NCBI GenBank assembly: GCA_039654915.1
Contig: CM077594.1
Location: 106,344,893-106,408,892 of the forward strand
Source: Aquilaria yunnanensis
Lineage: Eukaryota > Streptophyta > Magnoliopsida > Malvales > Thymelaeaceae
Direction of reading: 5' to 3'
DNA length: 64,000 nucleotides
Part shown: positions 46,415-58,725 of the stretch, piece after piece
Position numbering within the stretch: the first letter of the stretch is position 1
Layout of the letters: each line of letters opens with the position of its first letter
Notes under the pieces: generated by a model
Databases searched by the model: none
What the model saw: the letters and a program-made list of their open reading frames with translations, nothing else
What the model was told of the DNA's origin: nothing
Made by a program: the position numbers and the translations under genes

Positions 46415-49300
46415 TCAAAAGAAATCGATCTCTAGATAATTATCTGAAGCCTTCACATTACTTATGGCATGTAAGTCCCCCATGACTGGTTTTGGCACCT
46501 CTGGTGGGCTTGTGCAGCGAATGAGTGCCCAGTTTATGCTCTGGAAGAATGGATGCTGTTTGATTTCAGTGGCACCCCGCCTGTAGGCAAGCCGGTGCTG
46601 TGGCTCTTTCACAAGCAAACCTCTAATCAGGTCTCTAGCAGCAAAGCTCACAGTGGGATAATCTGGAAATTTCAGAGGTTGGCCTACCACATTGAACAGA
46701 GTGGCCCGGTTCTCTCTTCCTTTAAAGGGGGTTTTACCGAATAGAAGCTCGTACAGGAATATCCCAAACGTCCACCAATCTACTGCACTGCCATGACCTT
46801 CACCTTTTATGATTTCAGGCGCTAGGTATTCATGAGTGCCAACGAATGACATGGATCGAGCATTTGTAGGTTCAGCAATGAGCTCAGGAAGAGGACTCAC
46901 TTGATGATTCATTTCATTCTTTACTTTGCTCTTCTTCTCTTTCCTGGACTTATTTGGAAAGATGCTTGGTCCGAAACATGAAGGCTGGATACAGTTCGGC
47001 TGGATCACACATGTTGGCTCTATGCAAGCCGGCTGAACACAGTATGCAGAATTCTTTGACTCCAGGCTTGCATTCGAAAATTTTACCAGGGTTGGTGAGA
47101 CAGCACACCTCAGGGAGAGGTCAAAATCTGATAGCATTATGTGCCCATCTTCTCTTACCAACACGTTCTCTGGTTTCAAGTCCCTGTAAATGATCCCAAG
47201 CATGTGCAGATACTCCAAAGCAAGGAGAACCTCCGCAACATAAAACCTGAAGATAGTGCAGAGCAGAAGAAGATTAATGCAGATGATGAGATAACTTGAT
47301 GAATTGAAGTACCTTGAGTGGTAGAAATAAATGGATGCATGGTCATGCACAGAAAAAGAAAAGGATAGTTCTGAATCTGAAGGGCAATAATTTTTCTGTT
47401 GTTTTATACAGAAATGAAGAGACGAGCCTTTTCTTTCATTCCTTTTCTTTTTATATCTTGAAATACTCGACAGACTAAGGAAAAACAAATCAGAGAATTT
47501 TGGAAGGACCAGGGAATGTCGTCTTTGTCAACTAATACTGTCACACTGAAGGTATTGAAGTGCTCTGATGAATACGACTTAAAAAAAAAGACTTCAGTAT
47601 TTAAAATAACGACCTCTAGGACAGTGCATCACATCTCATAATCAATATAGGAAATAACTATGAACATTGATCATGCTTATGGACAGATGATCATCAATAT
47701 CCCCAGATGCCAAAAGCTCTTCAAACTTTCAAGTAATATGAAGATACTGTTTCTATTCTTTGAACGGGCTTTATTTTTTTAGTTGGGGTTGGTTGCAAGG
47801 CATATACTCCAGTATCTCTTTAATCCTAAATGCTTGAACCAAATTGCCGCTCATCATGCCACCGAGAAATGTGCAACCATCTGTTGCACCAGGGAACACC
47901 CACCTTGTTTGCTTGCCCTGATAATTTCATGGAATGCAGGAATGCCTTGCAATTTTACTTTGACCCCACAGCCTAAGGAGAAGACTTAGTTTCACTGCTG
48001 ATCTAGAAAAGAGGCTAAATTATTAGATCAATTTTTCAATATGGTTGATTCTGCAATTCTTATTTGCCCTTTTGATTAGTAACTTCAAATTGCAGCAGGG
48101 GAAAAGTTCCAGACAAAAGACAGTTTTAGACTGAGGACTCAGCATATGATCAAGATAAACAGCTAACCTGGCAGCATGCTCTGAAAAGAATTTGCCAGGC
48201 TGTTTCTGCCGCAGTGCATGAAGATCTCCTCCAGGACAGAATTCCATCACCAAGCAAGAAAACTTCTCTGTTTCAAAGTGCGTATATAATGTGGGTAGGA
48301 AAGGATGATCCAGACATTGCAATATCTCTCTCTCAGTCTGTGCCCTCAGAAGCTTCTTACGACTTGCTAGAAGAGATTTATCCATGACCTTCATCGCAAA
48401 ATAACTTCTCGTTCCAGTCAATTCTGACAGGAAAACCTGGCCTATATCTCCGCAACCCAGTCTCCTCAGCAACCTGAAATGCTTTACCTCCAGTGCCCCT
48501 ACCCGAGATTTGACTGCTTGAATTGCTTCCCATCTTGTGTCATTTGCTTTATGCGGCTTGAGCAGGGCACTGCTAAGACTGCTGGAGCTGCTTTCATCAC
48601 TAACATCACTTCCAGTGCTGCCCCTGTACATGCTCACTTTCCTGCTCTCAATAAAGTCACAGGATTGACTCACTTCACAACTTTCAATGGACTTCTCAAT
48701 ACTACTTGCACATTCGCTAACTTCAGTGTTGGTGAAACTTTGCTTTGCTTCTGAGTACTGTGTAGCAGCACAAAGACTGCTTGAAGGACTTGCAGAGAAG
48801 CTTGCTTCTGAGGGAGATGTTATCCGGTTGTTGATCTGCTGAGAACTTCCTTTTGGACCTGACACTATTCTTTCAGATCCAAATGCAGTGCTGGAGTCGG
48901 AATTCTCACGGCCATTGACAGGACGCATGAAGCAAGATTTAGCATCCAATGTCAAGACCTTCTTCTGATCGGAATTAAGTGCTTCCATCTTTCCCAAAGA
49001 TTCAGATTTCCCAATCTTTGAGTCATAAATGCGTTTTGCAATACTGGCTAGTTCTTCATGCTGCAAATTATCACGTGCTGTGCTGTATGAAAGCTTCTGA
49101 TAGCTTACAGAACCATTTTGATTCCGAATCACCTTTACCCCATGAGTATGTGCGGCAGTGTTTGATGATGAAGAAAGCACTTCAGTTCTAGCTTGTTTCG
49201 GATATGAAAGTCGGGAAGTTGAAGAAGGATTGCTGCTGATTCCTGAAACAGAATTCGCAGGCTTTGATGAAGAATCAACACTACAACCCAGCTGCTCCAT
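46415..49300 (-). CDS. D6PK-like AGC VIII serine/threonine kinase, 654 aa
   Basis: Coding exons on the - strand are 48168-49300 and 46415-47246, across a 921-bp GT-AG intron (CCAG|GTTAGC ... TTCAG|GTTTT). Residues 1-270 are Ser-rich and probably disordered, ending in the conserved [16 protein letters not shown] stretch. The kinase domain has a Gly loop GCGDIG (282-287), Lys304, Glu323, RDLKPEN with Asp400, DFD instead of DFG (418-420) and APE (520-522). Between DFD and APE is a ~100-residue insertion with Cys-Pro motifs and a basic [11 protein letters not shown] run, diagnostic of plant AGC VIII kinases, where it directs plasma-membrane binding. The activation loop Ser in [11 protein letters not shown] and the C-terminal IDFF (PDK1-docking) are intact. 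The family phosphorylates PIN auxin exporters. The best fit is the D6PK/D6PKL/PVPK-1 clade; the exact orthologue is not resolved. An acceptor at 49322 indicates an intron in the 5' leader, so the upstream in-frame ATG at 49393 is not the start. Confidence 0.95.
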
Positions 49301-50480
49301 GGGATAATTCAGCAGCAGAACTGCAAAAACAAAATCAAACTTGGCACAATGATGTAGCCGTTGGTGACAATCTACTCTATAAGCTAACGCCATTTAAGTA
49401 GGCAAGATTAAATTCTCCAAAACACACACACACGGAAAAAAGCAGCCGTTACAAGCAAATGAGCGGTTCTCCATCGAGAAAATGAGCTTCATAAGAATCA
49501 AAACCAGCATACGAGTCAAGAAAGAAACTTAATAAACATAATCTTCGGATGCGAATCACGGGAATAATCGCAGACATGAATTGACAATTGGAGTAAAAGC
49601 CCAGGGATTAAAGAAACCAAGATTACAAAATCCAAGCCTCCGAAGGCAAAGAAGGAAAAAGGAAAACGACTCGTGAATCGTAATTCACAATCAAATGAAT
49701 GTTGGATTACAAGGAGCCAACTCTCTACGAAATCATCCGCCCAACTCGTATATTCGCCTTTGCTTCCTCCATCAAGCCCCGAGAGCCGCCATGGGGAACT
49801 CTTTGGAAAAACCCACAGGCCAAGTTTCGTTATTTCTTCGAAAACGCAAGAACCCGGAAAAACTTCAAGAGAAAGCTACATAAAAAAGAAGCACCCTATT
49901 GGAAAGGATGTCGGAAGGAAGAAACCGAACCTGGTCATAGAACAGAGACGACAATGCAGAGGAAGCAAAAAGCGCTCATGAGGAAGAGAGGCCGAGAAGG
50001 GGAAAGCTAAGCAGCTTTTGGCGCCTTCTGTACCCGTGCCGTGAGAGCTTCTTAGTTAGATCCGATCGAAGCAAGGAGAGAGAGTGAGAGAGGTGAGTAA
50101 TGTAATGATTGAGAATAATAATAGGCGATAATTGTTCTTTTTTAGCTCCAGCAGAAAAGTTTCTGTTTCTCCTCTGTCGTCTTATAGTTATGGGAAAGCA
50201 AAAGGATTAAGAAATCAAAAGTAAAACAAGAGCCGAAATTCGTCAAGCAAGCTTTTAGCTCGTTGGACTTGTTTGCTTCTTGTTGGTTGGGAACAAAAAA
50301 AGAAAGTGGAAACGGACTGTTCTTCTCCGCTTTCTCTCTCCGTTATTTTCATCTGCCTTTCTTGTTCTTGTTTTTGTCAAATAAACACCCCACACAGGGA
50401 GAGGAAGAGAGAAAACCGGTCGAGCTTGGAGGCGCTGAACCATTTAGTTTGGGTTTGGACCACATCGCTTTTGATTCGCC
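49301..50480 (-). promoter_or_regulatory. 5' leader, leader intron and promoter of the kinase gene
   Basis: TTTTTGCAG at 49322 is a strong - strand acceptor just 22 bp before the ATG. The donor and first leader exon should lie upstream, most likely in the CT-rich (- strand) zone at about 49990-50100, where TCTCTCACTCTCTCTCC occurs. No clear TATA box was chosen. Frames on the + strand (49673-50010) are shadows of this leader region. Confidence 0.5.
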
Positions 50481-50484
50481 GGCC

Positions 50485-50553
50485 GCTCCCTTTCTATTAT
50501 TACTATTAATATTACCCCCCGCTCCCTTTTTATTATTACTATTAATATTACCC
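50485..50553. repeat. 36-bp tandem duplication
   Basis: GCTCCCTTTCTATTATTACT, then ATTAATATTACCCCCC, repeats directly with one C-to-T change and a shorter C run. Confidence 0.9.
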
Positions 50554-50559
50554 TCTACC

Positions 50560-51827
50560 GTTCTCAATGTAAATAAAGCCGTTAAAAGGGACAGCTTGCT
50601 TTTTTTCTTTCTTTTTTTTTTTTTTAATTTCTCCTCTTTCAAGGCATTGAAAACTATATTATAAAGAAAACATATTCCAGGCATCCAGTTGTTTTTCAAA
50701 ACACTATTATAAAAAAAATCATATTTTTTTATGAATGGTCATTTTCACTAATTGTAGTTGTATGACATACAATATCTATTAGATAAATATAGTACTGAAA
50801 AATTGGGATGTTTGGCTCAATTGTAGTCTTTGCACATTTTTTAGTTTTTATGATACTGTAAAGTAAATATCAAAAAGATAATTTTGGTATATAATCCTAC
50901 AGGCTAATAGAAATAGTCCAAGAGAATAAACATAAAAATAACCTAACACATTGATAAAGTAAATGGATTTACATGTTAACACATGGTTGTACTAACAAAC
51001 CATTCAAGCACAAATATGGATGATAACTTAAATAGATGAAAAAAATAATAAAAAAAAGCACACATATATTATTTGAAAAAGCCTCACCACCCATGTCTTG
51101 CTGTTTTTCTCACTCTACTTAATCTATCAATACCGAAATAGATCACCTAAATCTGTCTATCACAAAATATTAGATAAATCAGATGATACTTTTGCTAATA
51201 GTGATAAAAAAAATTGTGGATGAAGGGAAAGAAGAAGAAATGATAAAAAAAAAATGAAGGTAATTGATTGGGTGAAATAATGACAATAAATCAATCAACT
51301 AAGCTTGAATTAGTATCCAAACGTAACCGGAAGCGCGGAAAAGATAGAAGGAAGATTATACAGAGAAAAAAAGGAAGAGAGTGACGGTTAGGGTTTTTTT
51401 GTTTGCAATGAGAGGAAAGCCTGGCCTTGAGAGAAATCATATTTCCAGACAAATATTTCAGGCGTCAAAGTTGTGCTTGTGTAAATTAGTCATTCCAAAT
51501 AGGTTTATTTATTTAATTTTTTAATTCAGTTTCTTGTATAAGTAATTGTTTTCCTAATCACATTCATAATTAGTTAGTTTTTAACTAAAATTAAAAATTG
51601 GATTTGATTACAATTAATTAACCTATAAATTCATGATTAAAGTTATCGTTTAGGAATTAAATAATTTAAATAAAAATTTTCATAATCGGCACATTAAACT
51701 TTTGGTGTATGTCATTTTCTCTTTGTACTCAGCATCATCTATGCAAGAATAAAGGGAATGAGTTATTATTATAGTAAGAAAGAGAAATATCTATTTTTTC
51801 GGGATTTGAAAAGCCACTAAATTAATA
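50560..51827. other. AT-rich intergenic DNA
   Basis: No gene or terminal repeat was seen. Confidence 0.5.
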
Positions 51828-52062
51828 CTCCCTCTGTCCCATATTCTTTGCACCATTTGACTTTTTGGGCTAGTTTGACTTGAATTTTTTTATATTATTG
51901 ATTGTTAGAAAAAAATTAAAAAATATATATTTAGAAACTATAGGTCTTGATTTATCATTCACATATAAAAGTTTTTCATTTATATGTTAAAATGTCTAAA
52001 ATAAAAAATCATAGATTAATTGGTAAAACGTGAATGGTGCAAAGAATTTGGGACGGAGGGAG
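51828..52062. mobile_element. Stowaway MITE (Tc1/mariner)
   Basis: A 235-bp element starting CTCCCTCTGTCCCATATTCT and ending in its near-perfect inverse. TA flanks both sides (51826-51827 and 52063-52064). The terminal repeats extend about 30 bp, to TTGCACCATT. Confidence 0.95.
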
Positions 52063-52163
52063 TATAATTGACTTTTTGTAGGAAATTAGCGGATGTGTGG
52101 TTCGAACACTGGCATCCACTGAGTGTCTTCTAAACTTTACCTATTTGAGTTTTTTACCTAATA

Positions 52164-52429
52164 TTTCCTCCATCCTATACTTTTTATTACTTCATCTTCA
52201 TAATTTGTTGAGTTTTTTTAAAATCTTTTGACTTAAAGTTTGATTTAAATTCATTTATATTATTATTTTTTAAAAAATAAAAATAAAAATATATTTGAAA
52301 ATTAAAAAAATTTCATTTATTATTTATGAATATAAATTTTACATTTATATGTTAAAATGTCAAAGATAAAAAAAATATAAATTAATTATTGTGAATGATA
52401 TGTGTGTCAAGAAAAGTGGACAGAGGTAG
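52164..52429. mobile_element. diverged Stowaway-type MITE
   Basis: The left end TTTCCTCCATCCTATACTTT and the right end, inverted, CTACCTCTGTCCACTTTTCT are imperfect matches, flanked by TA. It is an older relative of the copy 100 bp upstream. Confidence 0.65.
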
Positions 52430-55119
52430 TACTTTTGATTTTTCTTGCAAATATTAAATTATGCTACATCAACACATTGGACATGTTTTATCAGAATTAT
52501 ATTTTATTAAATTGTATAATTATAACAATGGGTACTTTTAGACATTAACAAGGAAAATATATTTTTATAAGAATATGCATAATTATGAAAAAGTGTCACA
52601 TTTTTTTTATATAAAAAATTGAAAGCTATAAGTCCAATAAAATTAGTTTCCTGTGATTTTTTAAAAATGAGTTAGTATTATTTTTATATATGGTGATTAT
52701 TCTCCAACTAAAATTTTATATATAAACAGTCCAAAAAGTATGTAATTACAAATGTGTATTTACACTTATTTATGCTAATTGATAGACTTCAGTTTATATA
52801 GGTTTGGGTCTAAATTTGCAGAGAAGTCCGCTAACAATATCTTAATTTGTCTAATCTCTCCTATATTTTCTTTTAGGTAATTCTCAACCCACTCCAAACT
52901 CTAATTACATCTGTCTAAAACTTGGATGTACTAGGAAGAATGAAATTGTATGCTAGTAGTTTATACCGATTTAACAGCATATTATGTGTTGGTAAGGTCA
53001 TACTGCTAAAATTGTGGAAGTAATGTCCATTAGTTAAACAACTTCCCTCTTTGTTTCCTATTTTTGAAATTTCTGAATTGGAGTAATTTTTTGGGGAGAA
53101 GGTGTACTAGCAATATAATTCATAGGTAAGAAACCAAATATATTGAGTGAATGATTAAGTAAAGGGTGTAAACAAACAGTTCCAAATGCATGCGATTAAA
53201 GCTTCAAGAGCTATAATTGGTTAAATAAGTAGGTTTCTGAAAATATGTGGAAAAAAAAAAAAGAAGAAATCAGCCAAATCATTTGTCATTGAGAATAAAA
53301 AATCAGGGCAGCTGAATAGGGCAGTAGAGTGTTTTTTTGTGATATAAAATTAATTAATTGTAATCACATGGGGGTTAAGTGGGGGAGAAAATTTAGCTGC
53401 CGGGTAGGAGCAGCGGGAGTAGAGGCCCTTCACATGCGCTCACGTGATGCTCAAACAGAAGAACGTGGACGGCTGCCGTGGAGTTACCATGCACCCGCGC
53501 ATAGATTATTCCTGCCTCTCCCCCTACTCCTGGTGGCCTCCAACCTTTCTGTTCCCGCTCTGAACCTGATCCATCCCAGTTGCCATAATCACTCCAGCTT
53601 TAAGATAGTAATTTAGTGGCCGGCCGAACCCAACGGTTGGATATTAGTCTGCTTCAATGCCCACCTGGGGTTTCAGACACGGCATCAATAGAGTACCCTC
53701 TTCTTCTCCACTACCATCCTTAAATTTTTTAAAAAATTTTACAATAAACAAAGATATTCTTACATACAACATGATTGATAGACCACAACAACTGATAAGG
53801 TGCACATAATGCCTACAATTTTTTTCCATGAGAACTATAACAAACGATGAAATATGCCAATCCATTGTAATTTGGGGACGTATTGGTGTTTAGTATCTTT
53901 TAGGCGCTAACATACGCTCTCAAATAACATTGTCTGAATATTATGAAACAATGTCAAATAATGAAGTGCACTTAATATTTTATAATATTGTCTTCACCGA
54001 TTCAAGCTCAGCTAGTGGGGGAGGACACTATATACCTAGGCCAAGATTTTGCTTTGATCCCCTACACTTGCAGTGCTAAAAAGTTGGTCAAATGTCATCG
54101 ACGCCCTCTACATCTTGGAGGAAGTAGGCAATAAGCTCCAAACCCTCATAATATACATACATGTACTCTTCCTTGAACTTGCATCCAAATATAAAAACAA
54201 GCAAACAAACACGCAAAGATTTGTTTAAAATACATAGGAGTTAAAAACTTTTTTCATAATATCAGATAATCTTTTTTCTTTCTTTTTTTATAAAAGGATA
54301 CTTCATTCCAATTACCAGTGAGTCAAACGATATTTTACAAACCAATGACATAAGACACTAAAAAACAACAAGGACATATAAACTGGCTTATAAAAGACTA
54401 TGCATCCTATAATATCGAATGAGAGGAAGAGAATTGAATTGAACTGAAACCTTCCAGATAAACCAGGAAAAACCTAGAAAAATAATTCATAAGTAACTTG
54501 GAAAAAAAAGACCAAATAAAGATAAGATAATGGAAAAAATAACATTTGAACATCCCAATCTATTGTTCATAAACACCTCATCATCTAAGTCTTAGCTGCT
54601 TTCTGCATCTCACTTGATCTTCTCATAGCTACCAATTTTGAAAACATGCCACCCAGATTTGTCTGCTGTAAAACATTTAAACATCGAATTAATCAGATAG
54701 TGCTTCTATCGATGGTGGTGAAGGAATTTCATGAATGAGAAAGAACAGTGAAAATGATTAAGGATAACCAGGTTTAGTAATGATGAAAAATTAACCAACT
54801 GTAACACCCAATGAAGACCAAAACAGTAAAGCATAAATACACAAAAAGCAAGAAACACGTTGTATATCATTAAAAAAGAAAAAGAACATACAATTTCAGG
54901 TTAAAGGAAAAACTATAGGTGAACTACTACATAGTGTTCACTTACAAAAATTTTTAATATATATTTTTTATACATAAAATTATTTTTTACTATCTAATAA
55001 TTATAGATTTTCGTATGAAACTTTACCAAGAGTTTTATCAGATAATAAACTTTCATGATATATACTCATCCAAGTTGCAAAACTAAAGAAACATAATTGA
55101 CAAAAATCTTATGTTCAAA
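52430..55119. other. intergenic DNA
   Basis: No supportable gene. The patch 53380-53640 is higher in GC, with a 95-codon frame lacking motifs. The rest is AT-rich. Confidence 0.45.
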
Positions 55120-56215
55120 GGTACTTTTTATAATAGTACAAACTTTAGCATGATTTTTACCATATATTTAAATCTTTTATTCAAATAAAAAATTTAGTTT
55201 TAAAGATTTTTTAAATGCTAATTTAAAATTTGAAGTTTTATAAAATATTTAGTAGTGCAAATATTAGCATGAGTTTTATCATATATTTAAGTCATTCAAA
55301 TAAAAGAATTGGCTTATGAAAGTTTTTGAAATGCTAAGTTGAGATTTTAAGATTTTAAGTTTTATAAAATATTTATTGTACTTGCGGTATTATTTCATAA
55401 TAATATAGAACCAAGAGAAATGTTTGATGCAAAAAAACAAAACAGAAAAAAACTTTAATGACAATTTAAGAGTTTTAAGGAATATTGACACAAAAGAATC
55501 TCATATAATACTTCATTCAGTAACATAGAATCAAGGAATGACAAGTTTATAGCAAAAAATAAAATTTATTGGTAATTTAGGAGTTTCTTTTACTGTTATT
55601 GTGCTAATATAACTATCATTAAATAGACAATGACAAAATTGAGTTTCATTAAAAGAACAAACTAACTTATAATGTAAGGGCAAAAAATTCATTAAACATT
55701 TATGCACCTCTGTACATTTTATAATATAAGATTTATAAAATATTAAATAGTGCAAACTTTAGCATGAGTTTTACCATATATTTAAGTCTTTTATTCAAAT
55801 AAAATAATTGGCTATGAAAGTTTTTCAAATGCTAAGCTGAAATTTTAAGTTCTATAAATATTTATTGTACTTGAGGTATTGTTTCATAGTAATATAAAAC
55901 CGAGAGAAATGTTTAAATCAAATAAAAAAATAAAAAAAACTTTAATGACAATTCCAAAGTTTTAGGTGATATGAACACAAAAAAATCACATATAATACTT
56001 AATTCAATAACATATAATCAAGGAAGTGTAAATTTATAGCAAAAAATAAAATTTAGTGGCAGCTTAAAAGTTTTTTTTAGTGTTTTAGTGCTAATATAAT
56101 TCTAATTAAATAGTCAATGATAAAATTGAATTTCATTAAAATAACAAAACAAAATAACTTATCATATAAGAGCAAAAAAGTCATTCAATATTTATACACC
56201 TTCATATTTTTTTTA
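55120..56215. repeat. ~494-bp tandem repeat, two units plus a partial
   Basis: A block starting AGTGCAAATATTAGCATGAG (55253) recurs at about 55747, with the same order of landmarks: TTTATTGTACTTG, GAGAAATGTTT, ACTTTAATGACAATT, CACATATAATACTT and TTATAGCAAAAAATAAAATT. A partial copy of the first ~120 bp precedes it at about 55133. The units differ by scattered substitutions and small indels. Confidence 0.88.
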
Positions 56216-56803
56216 AGATAAGGTGTGTGTATAAAGCCGCCAATTTTTTTACAAGCATATATTGATATCAGAGTTGCACAAAAATATCTTGGAAAAGCTA
56301 ATGTTGACTCGTCTATCATGGTAATGGACGATCTCTTTATCATGATTGGAATCTAATGATTAGACGAGACACACCCAGCGGTCCCCGAGTTATCTTTTAC
56401 AGTTCTACTACTGAATATCTAATCCTTAACAGTTGGTCTTGCCTCTTAAGTTTGCAACCAGAGACAGGACATGCTGGTCTGCAGTAGAACTCGACACAAA
56501 AAATATGGAATACATTGGTATTATCTTCTCTGGGAACACCATTTGATCCATCAAAGATCAAGCCGCAACTTGTGTGATTATATTCAACACAATCATTAAG
56601 CGAAATAATCGCGTACTAGCAATCTACAAGATTATTGACAGGGATGCCTGCTAAACATCTAGCAGACACGCACAAGTCACAACATGATGCCTACGTTTTG
56701 ATTGCTTCTCCTTTTTTCCTTTAATTATGGCTTACACCAGTAGTACTGGTCAAACCATTATGTCTGACTGAACAATATTTCAACAATTCACATATATGCT
56801 CAA
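56216..56803. other. 3' flank of the small plastid-type gene
   Basis: Mixed-composition DNA likely to include the 3' UTR; no other gene was seen. Confidence 0.5.
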
Positions 56804-58725
56804 TCAAGATTGTTCAAGTAGGTTTTCTAGGTACAGATTCAAGATGTATCTTCCAGTGGGTAACACATCAAGCCTCTTCTCACTGGGTTCATACCTCCCT
56901 TTACGAAGCTGGTACCGATGAGTTACAGCTGAGACAGTGTATGCCTGGCCTTCAATTGTTACACTCTCCCCACATTGCAAATTCTGCAATCCAAACAACA
57001 GTAACAGATCATAAAGAAGATCCGAATTTCCATTTTGGGGGAAAAAACAGATTTTTGCAGTTTCACGTTAAGGTGATCTAAGGTGTAGCTTCAGAATTTT
57101 ACAACTTCTGATACACGCTGATGATCCAATCAACCATAATAGGATTTCTGAAAGAAGAGCCTATTCCTGTTTCCTACAGTTCTACTGCTTTTCATCGCCC
57201 ACGTTGGAAGGGTCCCTGACATTTCCAAATTAGCAAACACTTGGAACATGATGGCTCAATTATTTGCAATGAACAACCAAAATGGGGACCTTCATTCCAA
57301 ATCTTACATATAGATCATAGACTAATGCATGAAATAGACTTCACTCACTCAAAAGAAACAATAACCTAGCTTAGCGATTGCATTACTCTACCCAAAAAGT
57401 CCTAACTCAATCTGCAAAAGGATTACTTTCTGATCTTCTATCCATCCATCGTATCCTATCCTGACCTACATTTTCTGTACCTAAGTAGCTTACTTATAAT
57501 GGTTATGGTAACACTGTGTGAGACCTGAAATTGCCATCGAGTGAAAAGCTATGACAATAGCATTTTTTATCAGTAAGAGCCAAAAAAGCTATCTAGATGG
57601 GAAGTGGAGCCATTCAAACCTCCTCTGGCACCAAATTTCTCCTGGTTTCACCTTTTTCCTTTCCCTTTCTCTTTCCCACTTTATAGCACTTCATCCTTAC
57701 TAGAAAACATCCCAAGATCCATATTTCAAGAGTTAAATTTGCAGGTTTGCAATTTCTTAGACATGCAAATGCTTCCACTACATACAAAAGGATGGAGGCA
57801 AAGATTTTTCATTTCCCCTACTCCCCCAGCCTTCCAACATTAGTGAATCATCTAACAGCAAGAATGGTTGAAATGCAAAGCGACTCTCCCAATTACTTCA
57901 TCACATTCACATCTTACTAAAAAGCAGTGCATGCATCCAACATCGCAGAAGTGTCAATGATGGTTACTTGATTCTTCTCTGCCCCCATGAATTGTGTTAC
58001 TAGATTCATCAATTCGATTGATGATCCTTCATTTCCATACAATACTAGCAGCCTAATATCAATGCTATGTAACTACTTTGCACACTCGTATTAGTCCCGC
58101 ATCTTGTCAGATGCTACGAATCTGGTAACTATCGTACCAGCCACTGCCGTCAGGCCTAAAGCCGGAGGGACCGTGATTCAGAATTGGGAAACAGCAACCC
58201 TCAAGTCCATAGCTTTTCTGTAGATAGCAAAAATCCTTCTTTTTACATATTGCAAGTGGGAAAAGGGCCAGTGTTTGGTACATTTCCACAGCAAACAAGA
58301 GCTACCGTTCCCCAAAACCAACCAATTACTCAATTTGACAAGTGCCCATTTCATAATTGAACGTAAGAAACGGCCAAGTGTGTACACTAAAAGCATTGCA
58401 GAGAGGTGAGAGAAGGCTTACAGGGGGGAAGCTACGAACGCCGAGGGACTTGGGCGGGGGCGTAACCTCGACGACTTTGTAGGGGTAATTAGTTTGATGA
58501 TCTCTCCCACTATCTTTCCTTCTGCAAGTCACTTGGAGCAATTGCCTCTGCAAAGGGATGCATGATTTTTTTGGCACTTTCTAATTGCTAATTTTCATTC
58601 ATCGGAAGGAAAAGTTCTGGAGAAGAGAAATATCAAACTGCCAAAGAGCAAGGAACAAGATAGGATGAAAAATCATCTACCTTTCGAATTTGATAGGTAG
58701 TCAGATTTGAAGATACCATTGCCAT
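56804..58725 (-). CDS. small conserved plant protein, probably plastid (116 aa, 3 exons)
   Basis: Exons on the - strand are 58681-58725, 58422-58547 and 56804-56983 (45 + 126 + 180 bp, all phase 0). Junctions are CGAAAG|GTAGAT ... TTTGCAG|AGGCA and CCCCCT|GTAAGC ... GATTGCAG|AATTT. The N-terminus (MAMVSSNLTTYQIRK then RQLLQVTCRRK) is rich in Ser, Thr and basic residues without acids, as in a chloroplast transit peptide. The mature part has PYKVVEVTPPPKSLGVRSFP, then a compact beta-rich domain (GESVTIEGQAYTVSAVTHRY, QLRKGRYEPSEKRLDV, TGRYILNLYLENLLEQS). No catalytic motif or membrane span is seen. I recognise it as the kind of short single-domain protein conserved in plants without an assigned function. 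An upstream in-frame ATG (58878) would add about 51 residues; the chosen one gives a typical transit peptide. Confidence 0.82.

Noticed and set aside
49673..50010. Overlapping + strand frames of about 100 codons
   Set aside because: Antisense to the leader/promoter region of the kinase gene; basic low-complexity content, no motif.
53329..53616. 95-codon + strand frame in a higher-GC patch
   Set aside because: No motif and no splice or leader context; kept as intergenic.
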